DNA of 10,129 bases from Anaerolineaceae bacterium (GCA_009885445.1 VFKQ01000171.1:1-10129), one strand, 5' to 3'. Shown: positions 1-6,710, counted from the stretch's first letter. The notes: a model not told the origin generated them from the sequence alone. Numbers and translations are program-made.

Positions 1-6
1 ATTGAC

Positions 7-1473
7 TTACGCCAACCCAACTTCTTTGTTGAACTCAACAATCAACTCGTCAATCTCATCTGCTTGAGTCTGGATATCGATCCAGTAATTTGGTTCGTAC
101 CATTGTTGTTGAATCTCGTCAAAGGTGCGGCCCTGCTGTTCGACCCAGGTGTAGTATTTTAAATTGTGCACACGGCGGCGGTCGGGGTAGCGCAGTTCGA
201 GCATGTTGTCGGTGGACTGTCCGTGCAGGTAGCGGGCAAAATCTGCGGCGGCATCGTGTTCGCTATACTCGCCAAATTCCTGATGCATTTCGTGCAGGCG
301 CGAGCGGTAAAGTTCCATTGAGTCGGTCAGGACGGTGATCATGATGTCGTTCTCGTCCATCTCGTAATATTTGGCGGCTTTGATGCATGACAAGACATTC
401 GAGATGCCGGAGAATCCCAAGAGGTCGAGACTGGCGATTAGAGATTCGGAGACGCCTTTTTCGGCGAGGAGCGCGCGTCCGTTTTCTTCATTGAACAGGC
501 GCGCAATGTTGACCACGGCATTGTCATCAATGGCGGTGACGACGTCGGTATTTTTGACGTTGTGAATCCAGGGGACGTGTTTGTCGCCGATGCCTTCGAT
601 GCGGTGCGCGCCGAATCCGTTCTCGAGCAGGGTCGGGCATTGCAGCGCTTCGCTGGCGACGATCTTGCTGTCGGGAAAAAGTTTCTTCATGTAGTCGCCG
701 CTGGCGATGGTACCTGCCGAGCCAGTCGCAGAGGCCATGCCGCGATAGCGTCCGTGTTTGCCCGCGACTTGTTTGAAGACTTCTTCCATAGCGTGGCCGG
801 TGACTTCAAAGTGCCAGAGGTAGTTACCCATCTCTTCAAATTGATTGAAGATCATCAGGTCTTGCCCTGACTTTTTCAATTCCCAACATTTGTCAAAAAT
901 TTCCTTCACGTTGGATTCAGAGCCGGGGGTTTTAATCGTCTCACCGGCGACTTTTTCCAACCATTCGAATCTTTCCTTCGACATGCCCTCGGGCAGAATG
1001 GCGATGGACTCACAACCGAGCAGAGCCGAGTCGTATGCGCCGCCGCGACAGTAGTTGCCGGTGGAGGGCCAGACGGCTTTTTGTGTGGTCGGGTCAAATT
1101 GGCCGGTGACGAGGCGCGGCACGAGGCAGGAGAAGGCCGCGCCCACTTTGTGTGCGCCGGTGGGGAACCATTTTCCAACGATGCAGATGATGCGCGCGCG
1201 GACTCCCGTCAGCGAGGAGGGAAGCTCAAGGTAGTTGACTCCGCCAAAAGTCCCGCCCGAGGCGAGGGGTTGGTTATGCCAGTTGATGCGGAAGAGATTC
1301 CGAGGGTGAATGTCCCAGAGGCCGATGCTTTTTAATTCATCCCGCACGTTGGCCGGAATCTTTGCAGGGTCCTTCATCTGCGCGTATGTGGGGATGATGA
1401 TGTTTTTCTCGCGGGCGCGTTGAATGGCGCGTGCGCGTCGGGACTTGTCGAGGGTCAGGTCAATGGTTGTCAT
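7..1473 (-). CDS. Fold-type II PLP-dependent enzyme (cysteine/threonine synthase-like)
   Basis: The product is a 488-residue cytosolic enzyme of the tryptophan synthase beta / cysteine synthase / threonine synthase superfamily. What shows this: a Schiff-base lysine context TGAHKVGAAF (Lys about 109), a substrate/phosphate loop STGNYCRGGA (about 137-146) and a glycine-rich PLP phosphate-binding loop ATGSAGT (about 249-255). I chose the ATG at 1473 because GGAGG (1481-1485) lies 7 nt upstream of it; the in-frame ATG at 1503 would add ten residues and lies beside the likely -10 box. The protein is longer than ordinary cysteine synthases (about 300 residues), with an extended C-terminus rich in acidic and aromatic residues, so the exact substrate cannot be named. 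A beta-replacement, beta-elimination or threonine synthase-like reaction is possible. It is not linked to the carotenoid genes: it lies beyond a terminator and a membrane-protein gene. No signal peptide or membrane segment is seen. The family call is firm; the specific reaction is unknown. Confidence 0.85.
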   Translation of the reverse strand: MTTIDLTLDKSRRARAIQRAREKNIIIPTYAQMKDPAKIPANVRDELKSIGLWDIHPRNLFRINWHNQPLASGGTFGGVNYLELPSSLTGVRARIICIVGKWFPTGAHKVGAAFSCLVPRLVTGQFDPTTQKAVWPSTGNYCRGGAYDSALLGCESIAILPEGMSKERFEWLEKVAGETIKTPGSESNVKEIFDKCWELKKSGQDLMIFNQFEEMGNYLWHFEVTGHAMEEVFKQVAGKHGRYRGMASATGSAGTIASGDYMKKLFPDSKIVASEALQCPTLLENGFGAHRIEGIGDKHVPWIHNVKNTDVVTAIDDNAVVNIARLFNEENGRALLAEKGVSESLIASLDLLGFSGISNVLSCIKAAKYYEMDENDIMITVLTDSMELYRSRLHEMHQEFGEYSEHDAAADFARYLHGQSTDNMLELRYPDRRRVHNLKYYTWVEQQGRTFDEIQQQWYEPNYWIDIQTQADEIDELIVEFNKEVGLA

Positions 1474-1505
1474 GCGGTGGCCTCCGGAGGGGATTGATTT
1501 CAAGC

Positions 1506-1511
1506 ATTATA
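1506..1511 (-). promoter_or_regulatory. Candidate -10 box for the PLP enzyme gene
   Basis: On the - strand the sequence reads TATAAT, a perfect sigma-70 -10 match, 32 bp upstream of the chosen ATG at 1473. Transcription would start around 1500, giving a leader of about 27 nt that includes the GGAGG ribosome site. The region where a -35 box should lie (about 1529-1534) matches TTGACA poorly, so the promoter call rests mainly on the -10 element and its position. Confidence 0.45.
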
Positions 1512-1619
1512 ATCCCGCACGCTACACGCCAGATGCAGGAAGCAAGATGGAGGCCGAACGGGTGTTTCAAAAAACCCTTTCAAAAGCGTTGATGAAATTT
1601 AAGGCAAGTGTAGGTTTTT

Positions 1620-1666
1620 TTTCTTGTGAAATCAAACAGGTGGTAGTAACATACATTCACAAGAAA
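1620..1666. repeat. 11-bp perfect inverted repeat with 25-bp spacer
   Basis: The left arm TTTCTTGTGAA (1620-1630) is the exact reverse complement of TTCACAAGAAA (1656-1666). A T-run precedes the left arm, so on neither strand does the hairpin have the trailing T-tract of a terminator. It could be a protein-binding site, a stem in a leader or small RNA, or a chance repeat in AT-rich DNA. Confidence 0.5.
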
Positions 1667-1843
1667 GGAGGTAGCCATAGAGACTCCACCTGACAATCAA
1701 ATACAAGGGAGGACTGGGAAGCCCTAGATTGGTCAAAGCCTTTGGCTTTTGCACCAAACGTCTTCGAACGAAAAGAGGCGCCCCCCACTCCTTCCCGGGT
1801 ACGCAAATTATTGACGGATGGGTAACCCCCATCCGTCCTTTTT
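1659..1843 (+). ncRNA. Candidate structured small RNA or leader ending in an intrinsic terminator
   Basis: The end is supported by the terminator at 1813-1843. The start is a guess from a weak promoter: TTGTGA (1624-1629), 17-bp spacer, TAACAT (1647-1652), each box matching 4 of 6 consensus positions. Inside are a hairpin whose arms TTGGTCAAAGCC and GGCTTTTGCACCAA pair across a TTT loop with two bulged bases (1729-1757), and a small CTGGG/CCCTAG hairpin (1714-1727). An exposed AAGGAGGT sits near the 5' end. The length, about 185 nt, is in the range of 6S-like RNAs, but I could not establish the rod-shaped fold of 6S and recognised no riboswitch core. Alternatives are a long attenuated 5' leader of the gene at 1951, or a decayed region. 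Confidence 0.3.
1813..1843 (+). terminator. Rho-independent terminator, + strand
   Basis: A 10-bp perfect stem, GACGGATGGG (1813-1822) with CCCATCCGTC (1828-1837), closes a 5-nt loop and is followed by CTTTTT. It is a textbook intrinsic terminator on the + strand. On the - strand the hairpin is followed by AATAATTT, which is a poor tract, so it works mainly on + strand transcripts. No coding gene lies upstream on that strand within the window. Confidence 0.8.
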
Positions 1844-1950
1844 ATACTTGACAGCAGGCACAATCGCGCAGGGTGGATGAATTCAAGCGTCAGTTCCTCA
1901 AATTAAGTCCGGTAGAGTCTTGTTGGTCGGTTTTCATCAGGAGAAGCAAA

Positions 1951-2385
1951 ATGAAATCACTTAAGACTGGCGCGCTTTCAGGATGCGTTGTATGGATTAT
2001 TTTGATTGGTATGGTGGGTAGTTGCATCGTCCCGGTTAGCTTTTTTGTGGGCGGCTTCACTTCATTCACGGATACCGCCATTCAATTCACGGGGGGAATC
2101 TTATGCCCCGAAAATACAACTCCGACAAGTTACACATATTCAACCACTTCCAGAGATGAGTTCGGCAATCCGGTGCCAGCCACGGCGCAGGAATTGCATT
2201 GCATAGATTCTTCAGGCGAGGTAGTGCTGAATGATCCTGTGGGCTATGCATTTTTGTGGAGCGGGATAATCGTGGGAGTCGGCATCTTGCTTTCGCTGAT
2301 TATTTCATTCTTGATTGCCGCGCCTGCCGGTGCGTTGATTGGCAGATTATTAGGAAAAATAAAAGCGCGCAATATCGCGCAATAA
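1951..2385 (+). CDS. Small two-helix membrane protein of unknown function
   Basis: This encodes 144 residues. The start is the ATG at 1951, chosen because AGGAG (1939-1943) lies 7 nt upstream and the first hydrophobic helix follows directly; an in-frame GTG at 1873 would add a polar N-terminus without a better ribosome site. Two membrane segments are visible, about residues 8-34 and 99-133, the second glycine- and alanine-rich. They flank a polar loop of about 65 residues, rich in Thr and Ser, that carries Cys52 and Cys84, which could form a disulfide if the loop is outside. The tail KIKAR is basic, which fits a cytoplasmic C-terminus. I recognise no family. It stands alone on the + strand, 5 bp from the convergent end of the carotenoid operon, and its last codons overlap that operon's likely terminator. 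Confidence 0.75.
   Translation: MKSLKTGALSGCVVWIILIGMVGSCIVPVSFFVGGFTSFTDTAIQFTGGILCPENTTPTSYTYSTTSRDEFGNPVPATAQELHCIDSSGEVVLNDPVGYAFLWSGIIVGVGILLSLIISFLIAAPAGALIGRLLGKIKARNIAQ
2355..2380 (-). terminator. Likely intrinsic terminator of the heliorhodopsin-carotenoid operon
   Basis: Read on the - strand, GCGCG-ATATTG-CGCGC (2380 to 2365) is followed by TTTTATTTTT (2364 to 2355). The stem is only 5 bp but all G/C, and the T-tract is good. It lies just downstream of the last - strand frame (stop at 2391) and inside the final codons of the convergent membrane-protein gene. Confidence 0.55.
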
Positions 2386-2390
2386 AAAAA

Positions 2391-2911
2391 TCACTCGCCA
2401 ATCACAAACAAGACGGCCATGGTGCGGACAAGAAGCATGGGTGTTTGGATGGGCGGCATTTGCGGCAATTGCGACGAGCTGATGCTTGCCTCGTAGATCG
2501 ACATCCATTGGATGCGCGCGGTGGAAATCGTTGTCGCAAGGTCAGATTGGGCCGAGATGCGAATGAGGCCTTTGACGATAAATGCGCCCATCAATATGCT
2601 CACTGGCACATTAACACGGTTGGCCTCGCTCTCGTCATAATCCAATTACTCACGGGCAGGTGGCTCCACATGAAAACCAAGCAGGGCGCTGGTGGCTGGA
2701 GTAAGTCTGTATAGGTCGCTGAGCGGGCCTGCCTGCCAGCGAGGTTGATCACGTTGGTGTTGTAGGCACGAATAAAATCTGGCGCGCCATCCATGCGTAA
2801 CCAGATGTTCACGCGCACATTCTGACGCGTGCCTACTTCTCCGCGAATCAAGCTGGATTGGGTGTACGCCATCACAGGGGTGGCTTTCTCTTCGGGGCCG
2901 AGTGTGTACAT
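2391..2911 (-). pseudogene. Disrupted gene of unknown family (frameshift plus in-frame stop)
   Basis: The start is the ATG at 2911, with GAGG (2917-2920) 5 nt upstream and only 20 nt after the stop of the lipoprotein gene. The first frame is sound to about Asn-Leu-Ala-Gly (near 2735-2745), beginning MYTLGPEEKATPVMAYTQ. A sensible continuation, PLSDLYRLTPATSALLGF then HVEPPARE, lies in another frame and ends at a TAA (2646-2648). The open frame resumes directly after that stop as LDYDESEANRVNVPVSILMG and runs to the TGA at 2391. The simplest reading is one gene of about 173 residues that lost one base near the GGCAGGCAGG repeat and gained a stop, for example GAA or CAA to TAA. The C-terminal part has hydrophobic stretches (about the last 70 residues). 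No family was recognised. The indel could be an assembly error, but the second lesion would still remain. Confidence 0.55.
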
Positions 2912-2931
2912 TTTTGCCTCTATAAAATGGA

Positions 2932-3654
2932 TTATGGTTTGAGAATTTCCAGCGCTTGAGGGAGTATCAAATCGACCCACAGGCCGTACATTTTTCCAGA
3001 GGGGTGCAGACCGTCTCCGGCGATTAATTCAAAATCATCCAGGCCCATGCGCGAGGTCAGGGTGACGTCTACGTAGCGCACGCCTGCGCGGGCCGCCTCT
3101 TCTATATTGACGCCATTGAAAATGTCAATCTCGCGGCTGACAACTTCAATATCGTGATTCGCCGCAAATCGGGTGTAGCCCCAATCGGGGATGGAGACCA
3201 CGATAACGCGGCTCGGGTCGCCACCCGCATATTCGATGGCTTTGTTCAACAGGAAAATAAATTGTTCGCGATATTCTTCAATATCGCGTCCACGATATTG
3301 ATTGTTGACCCCGATCAATAATGAAACCATGTCATACGGTGGAGTGGGCGGTGCGACCTGAATGCCCTGCCAAAGTTCGTCCGTCGTCCAACCGGTGCGG
3401 GCAATAATGGTCACTTCGGTTTGATAGCCTTGCTCTTGCAGGCGGTTGGCAAGTTGCACGGGCCAGCATTTTTGTTCAGCGACACTTTCGCCTATCGTGT
3501 ACGAATCGCCGAGAGCCAGGAAACGAATCGATGTCATCTCTGGAAGTCCTTGTTGAGTGGGTTGAGTGGGTTGAGTGGTTTGTGTGGCCTGCGCAGGGAG
3601 CAAGGCGGGGGCACAACCCACCAAGAATACACAGAGCAAAAGTAATTTTTGCAT
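2932..3654 (-). CDS. SGNH/GDSL-hydrolase lipoprotein
   Basis: This encodes 240 residues. The N-terminus MQKLLLLCVFLVGC is a lipoprotein signal peptide with lipobox LVGC (Cys14), so the mature protein should be lipid-anchored outside the cytoplasmic membrane. A Thr/Gln/Pro linker (about 24-35) follows, then an SGNH domain: GDSYT with the nucleophile Ser51, Gly at GWTT (about 88-91), block III GVNNQ (115-119) and the Asp/His pair in DGLHPSG (Asp214, His217). SGNH enzymes are esterases, lipases or acyl-transfer enzymes; the substrate is not visible. It starts 7 nt after the lycopene cyclase stop without a clear Shine-Dalgarno sequence, which suggests translational coupling and membership of the carotenoid operon. 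A role in carotenoid-ester or envelope-lipid turnover is only a guess from context. The start at 3654 keeps the signal peptide; Met40 would lose it. Confidence 0.85.
   Translation of the reverse strand: MQKLLLLCVFLVGCAPALLPAQATQTTQPTQPTQQGLPEMTSIRFLALGDSYTIGESVAEQKCWPVQLANRLQEQGYQTEVTIIARTGWTTDELWQGIQVAPPTPPYDMVSLLIGVNNQYRGRDIEEYREQFIFLLNKAIEYAGGDPSRVIVVSIPDWGYTRFAANHDIEVVSREIDIFNGVNIEEAARAGVRYVDVTLTSRMGLDDFELIAGDGLHPSGKMYGLWVDLILPQALEILKP
3552..3578 (-). repeat. Three perfect 9-bp tandem repeats in the lipoprotein linker
   Basis: The + strand unit GTTGAGTGG occurs three times in a row (3552-3560, 3561-3569, 3570-3578), followed by a degenerate copy, TTTGTGTGG. On the coding strand it encodes a Pro-Thr-Gln repeat between the lipid anchor and the hydrolase domain. 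Because the unit is 9 bp, gain or loss of copies changes linker length without breaking the frame. Confidence 0.8.
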
Positions 3655-3661
3655 CAGGCCA

Positions 3662-4435
3662 TTATAGCCGTAATCGCCAGACCTTAACTTTCAGTTGCTC
3701 AAAGCGAGTTGCAGATTCGGGTACGAGCAACAGCGTCAAACCGAAGGTAACCAAAGTTACTGTAACAAAAAAGAAGAGCGCCTCTTCAAGCGGCAAGATT
3801 CCGCCTAATAAAATGCCCGTGGACTGGCTGGACGCAATCGTCCATGTGCTGGAATAGATCGCGAGCGAATCAACGAAGGACAGGTAAAGCCCGAGCGGCA
3901 GGATGGCGAGAGTGATGAGTTTGCGCCGGCGCCATAAAATGTCCGCGCCGAATAGAATTTGCGGAAGGATCGCGGGCAAAGCCCAAAACAGAATAATTGA
4001 AATATAAGTGAGCGATTGCGGGCCGCGAAATAACTGCCACGCAGAAATGCTCCACACAGCCATTAGTAATGCAGCGCAAAGCGGATTGAAATTTGAGACT
4101 GGTGCTGGCTGAGCGGATGCATCTGAAAAACGCACAAAGGCCAGCCGCCACCACAACCCGGCGAAGATGGTTTCGAGAATAAAGAATGTGTATTCCTCAA
4201 TCGGCACATATCCGATGGTGATGCCTGTGACCAACGCGGGGTTGTAATACCACACGCCAGTGGCCACCAGATAGTTGTCCCACGGCGTTGTGTAGACGAG
4301 CGCCAGCAAAACATGAATCCACACGGCGCGCCAAAAATATTGCGGGAAGGAATTGATCGTCAGCCAGCGCGAAGCCATCAGCAGAAGCAGTATGGGCACG
4401 ATTAAATACTTAATCAGGAATTCGAAATAGGTCAT
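3662..4435 (-). CDS. Lycopene cyclase, fused CrtYc-CrtYd (membrane) type
   Basis: This 257-residue integral membrane protein cyclises the ends of lycopene to give beta-type (or related) rings. It shows the two-domain layout of the heterodimeric bacterial cyclases fused into one chain, as in haloarchaea and fungi. Domain 1 carries TTPWDNY (49-55), GVWYY and the acidic motif VPIEE (77-81). Domain 2 carries STWTIASS and LPLEE (214-218) followed by an aromatic helix. About six to seven hydrophobic helices are visible. The length fits a CrtYc plus CrtYd fusion. The ATG at 4435 overlaps the stop of the P450 gene as ATGA, so translation is probably coupled. The order crtB-P450-cyclase in one operon supports a role in making cyclic carotenoids. 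Ring type (beta or epsilon, one end or both) cannot be read from the sequence. Confidence 0.9.
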   Translation of the reverse strand: MTYFEFLIKYLIVPILLLLMASRWLTINSFPQYFWRAVWIHVLLALVYTTPWDNYLVATGVWYYNPALVTGITIGYVPIEEYTFFILETIFAGLWWRLAFVRFSDASAQPAPVSNFNPLCAALLMAVWSISAWQLFRGPQSLTYISIILFWALPAILPQILFGADILWRRRKLITLAILPLGLYLSFVDSLAIYSSTWTIASSQSTGILLGGILPLEEALFFFVTVTLVTFGLTLLLVPESATRFEQLKVKVWRLRL

Positions 4436-5715
4436 GTGAGAGTCTCGCGTTTCAGAACGCGCATCATCACGCCTGGTCGTGGCTCGAGAGTAGCGCCCAT
4501 GTGTGCATGTACTTTTTTATTTAACGGAATAAATTTATAGGTTTGCAAAAGGCGCGCCAACACAATGCGCGCCTCGGCCTGCCCAAAGGCAGCTCCAATG
4601 CAGATGCGCGGTCCGCCGCCGAAAGGGACATACGTAAACGGTGGCTGGGAGCGTCCGCTTGAGAATCGCTCAGGGATAAATTCGTCAGGTGCTTCCCAAT
4701 ATTCAGGGTCGCGGTGCGAAAGATAGATGGAATAAAACAGGCGCTCCCCCTCCGGCACTGAGCCTCCCTCAAATTCCATGTCGGCAATGACGCGGCGATT
4801 GCCAATGTGAATGGGCGGATAAAGGCGCATGGATTCTTTGATGACTTCATCCAACAAGCGCGGTTGCCAGCCCGACGGCGCGGACGGCGCTTGCCCGCCC
4901 AAGGATTCGTCCAGCGCGAGCACGAGTCTTTCGTGGACCTGGGGATGGGTGCCCAACAAGTGAAATGTCCAGGCGAGGAGCGCAGTGGACGTATCGTGGC
5001 CGGCGATGAGCATGGTCAACATTTGGTCGCGGATAACTTCGTCGCTGAGGCGCGCATCTATCAGATGTTGGAGCAAATCTTTTTTGGGCGAACCCGCACG
5101 ACGGTCCGTGATGATGCGGTGGAGGTAATCGTCGAGGGTCTGCAAATCCTTTTTATATCCAAGACGCGGGATGCGCCGCCAAAAAATCCACATGCCGGGC
5201 GAAATATATTGAATGGCTTTGAGGATGGGCGTCCAGATGCGCGGCAGGTCGTTCCACACGTCCACGCCGAAGAGCGTTTCCATAATGATGAGCAAGGCGA
5301 TCTTGCGACTCTCGACAAGCATGTCGACGGTTTGCGCGTTTGTCCAGGCGCTGGATACCCGATCGGTTTGGGCAAGCATGGTTTTAGTGTAAGCGCCGAA
5401 AAAAGAGGCGTGTAAAGCCGGCTCCATCACTGCGCGATAATGGTCGTGCATTTCGCCGTCGGTGACCAGCACACCGTCGCGCAACAGATCAGTCACCGGG
5501 TCGGTGTTTCGCCAGAGCACTTTCTTGCGCTCGCTGACCAAAACTTTTCGGTTTGCATCAGGGCCGCCCACCACGAAAGGATGAAAAGTGGGCAACGGTA
5601 TTTGAAAGAAACGGCCCACGCGTGCATACAAAACTTTGAGTGCGCCCAACGGAGAGCGCTCGCGCAAGAGGGCTGCGAGGGCCTGGCGGCCAGTTTCAGG
5701 ATCGATGATATTCAA
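4432..5715 (-). CDS. Cytochrome P450, probable carotenoid hydroxylase
   Basis: This encodes 427 residues with all P450 hallmarks: I-helix oxygen-binding motif AGHDTS (238-243), K-helix ESMR (294-297, the ExxR pair), PERF (348-351) and the heme loop FGGGPRICIG (365-374) with axial Cys372. There is no N-terminal membrane anchor, so it should be soluble or peripheral and need separate redox partners, none of which is encoded here. Its place between crtB and the lycopene cyclase suggests oxygenation of a carotenoid. CYP175A1 of Thermus, a beta-carotene 3-hydroxylase, is a known precedent for a P450 in that step. The start is odd: the only usable codon is TTG at 5715, 9 nt after the crtB TAG and in the same frame, without a Shine-Dalgarno sequence. 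The next Met is residue 89, too late. The family call is secure; the substrate is inferred. Confidence 0.9.
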   Translation of the reverse strand: MNIIDPETGRQALAALLRERSPLGALKVLYARVGRFFQIPLPTFHPFVVGGPDANRKVLVSERKKVLWRNTDPVTDLLRDGVLVTDGEMHDHYRAVMEPALHASFFGAYTKTMLAQTDRVSSAWTNAQTVDMLVESRKIALLIIMETLFGVDVWNDLPRIWTPILKAIQYISPGMWIFWRRIPRLGYKKDLQTLDDYLHRIITDRRAGSPKKDLLQHLIDARLSDEVIRDQMLTMLIAGHDTSTALLAWTFHLLGTHPQVHERLVLALDESLGGQAPSAPSGWQPRLLDEVIKESMRLYPPIHIGNRRVIADMEFEGGSVPEGERLFYSIYLSHRDPEYWEAPDEFIPERFSSGRSQPPFTYVPFGGGPRICIGAAFGQAEARIVLARLLQTYKFIPLNKKVHAHMGATLEPRPGVMMRVLKRETLT

Positions 5716-5724
5716 GATGCAATT

Positions 5725-6663
5725 CTACAGGCTTTTTACTTTAAGCCACAACGATGGGATACGGGAAAGTTTTCCAAATGCGTTTAGTGACGCGCGGCGG
5801 GTAAACACGTTGTAATCGTGTTTTTCGATATCATTTAAAATGCCTTGATAAAACACGGACGCGGCCCCAATCGCCATCTGACCGTCGCGGTTGAGCATTT
5901 TGATTCCTGCCCACGATTCCTGGTAAAGCTGGCGGGCGCGCTGAATTTGAAATTTCATGAATTGACGCCAGCGCGGGGTGACACTGCCTGTTTGTATTTC
6001 AGATTCTGAAAGGCCGTAGGCCAGCATTTCTTCACGCGGCAGGTAGATGCGACCTTGTTGAAAATCTTCGCCCACGTCGCGCAGGATGTTCGTCATTTGA
6101 AGTGCGACACCAAGTTTTATGGCATAGGGAACCGCTTCCCTGCTATCAAAGCCGATAATATGCATGCTCATCAAGCCCACGGTGGAGGCAACGCCGTAGC
6201 AATACATTGTCAGATCTTCAAAGGTCTGATAGCGAGTCTGAGTTAAGTCGCGCGCCACGCCATCAATTAATTGGAGGGCGTAGTGCCGCGGGATGCGAAA
6301 ACGAGTCGAAGCATTCAGCCACGCGGCGGCAACAGGATTTCCGGCTGGTGCGTAGTTGGAGTGAATCATCTGCCTCCATTTTGTCAGCTTTTCAGCACGG
6401 TCATCACCTGATGATTCATCGACAATATCATCCACAGTGCGGCAAAAGGCATACAAGGCCCGTACGGCTGTACGCTTTTCTGGAGGCAACAAAGAAGACG
6501 CAAGAAAAAATGACTTGCTGTGTGCCGCAGTGATTGTTTCTGCTTCGCGATTTGCCTGATGTAGTAAGTGTGTATCCGCCCAGGCAGAAGAGGCGTGATC
6601 CGCGGCCGGATTGTCTCTGTGGCTTGCCAGGCTAATCAGATTCTGCTCCCAATCGGTATGCAT
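5725..6663 (-). CDS. crtB: Phytoene synthase
   Basis: This 312-residue enzyme condenses two geranylgeranyl diphosphates to phytoene, the first committed step of C40 carotenoid synthesis. Both Mg-diphosphate-binding Asp motifs are present: DDIVD (78-82) and DVGED (196-200). HSKSFFLASSLLP (about 48-60), YCYGVASTVG (154-163) and LGVALQMTNILRD are typical of the squalene/phytoene synthase family. A divergent N-terminal extension of about 40 residues precedes the domain. The ATG at 6663 is fixed by AGGAG (6670-6674) 6 nt upstream. It lies 47 nt after heliorhodopsin and 9 nt before the P450, as second gene of the - strand operon. A squalene-type or C30 synthase is possible from the family alone, but the neighbouring crtI and lycopene cyclase favour phytoene. 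Confidence 0.93.
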   Translation of the reverse strand: MHTDWEQNLISLASHRDNPAADHASSAWADTHLLHQANREAETITAAHSKSFFLASSLLPPEKRTAVRALYAFCRTVDDIVDESSGDDRAEKLTKWRQMIHSNYAPAGNPVAAAWLNASTRFRIPRHYALQLIDGVARDLTQTRYQTFEDLTMYCYGVASTVGLMSMHIIGFDSREAVPYAIKLGVALQMTNILRDVGEDFQQGRIYLPREEMLAYGLSESEIQTGSVTPRWRQFMKFQIQRARQLYQESWAGIKMLNRDGQMAIGAASVFYQGILNDIEKHDYNVFTRRASLNAFGKLSRIPSLWLKVKSL

Positions 6664-6710
6664 AATAATCTCCTACTAGATTGCTAAAAAGCCGATGCAA
6701 TCGCCGGTGC

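Larger units (their letters stand above)
1474..1950. other. Intergenic region of about 480 bp with structured elements, no convincing gene
   Basis: Only short open frames without family features occur here on either strand, and I do not call any of them. The left part holds the promoter and ribosome site of the PLP gene. The middle holds an 11-bp perfect inverted repeat (1620-1630 with 1656-1666), an AAGGAGGT motif at 1665-1672 with no ATG/GTG/TTG behind it, small hairpins around 1714-1727 and 1729-1757, and a clear + strand intrinsic terminator (1813-1843). A terminator with no gene in front of it suggests either a small non-coding RNA on the + strand or a leader that attenuates the membrane-protein gene at 1951. 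I could not match it to a known RNA family by eye. Confidence 0.6.

Noticed and set aside
1474..1503. Upstream ATG at 1503 as start of the PLP enzyme
   Set aside because: The ATG at 1473 has an ideal GGAGG at 7 nt, while the upstream ATG sits at the expected transcription start next to the -10 box.
1659..1843. Identification as 6S RNA, tmRNA, RNase P RNA or a known riboswitch
   Set aside because: No diagnostic core sequence or long rod-like pairing could be found by eye; kept only as an unclassified candidate.
1848..1853. TTGACA as -35 box for the membrane-protein gene at 1951
   Set aside because: No acceptable -10 box lies 15-19 bp downstream; the matching region is GC-rich (GCAGGGTGG).
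1632..1863. Two short - strand frames of 66 and 68 codons in the intergenic region
   Set aside because: They overlap each other in different frames, run through the terminator hairpin, lack convincing ribosome sites and show no family features.
2643..2645. TTG at 2645 as the start of an independent gene ending at 2391
   Set aside because: It directly follows the in-frame stop, has no ribosome site, and the sequence reads as the continuation of the broken upstream gene.
4807..5415. Open frame of 202 codons on the + strand
   Set aside because: It lies wholly antisense to the P450 gene, which has all catalytic motifs; its composition is that of a reverse-strand shadow.
6686..6703. Possible attenuator between heliorhodopsin and crtB (CGAT-TGC-ATCG then T5 on the - strand)
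   Set aside because: The stem is only 4 bp with a mismatch beyond it, too weak to call a terminator, although partial termination there cannot be excluded.
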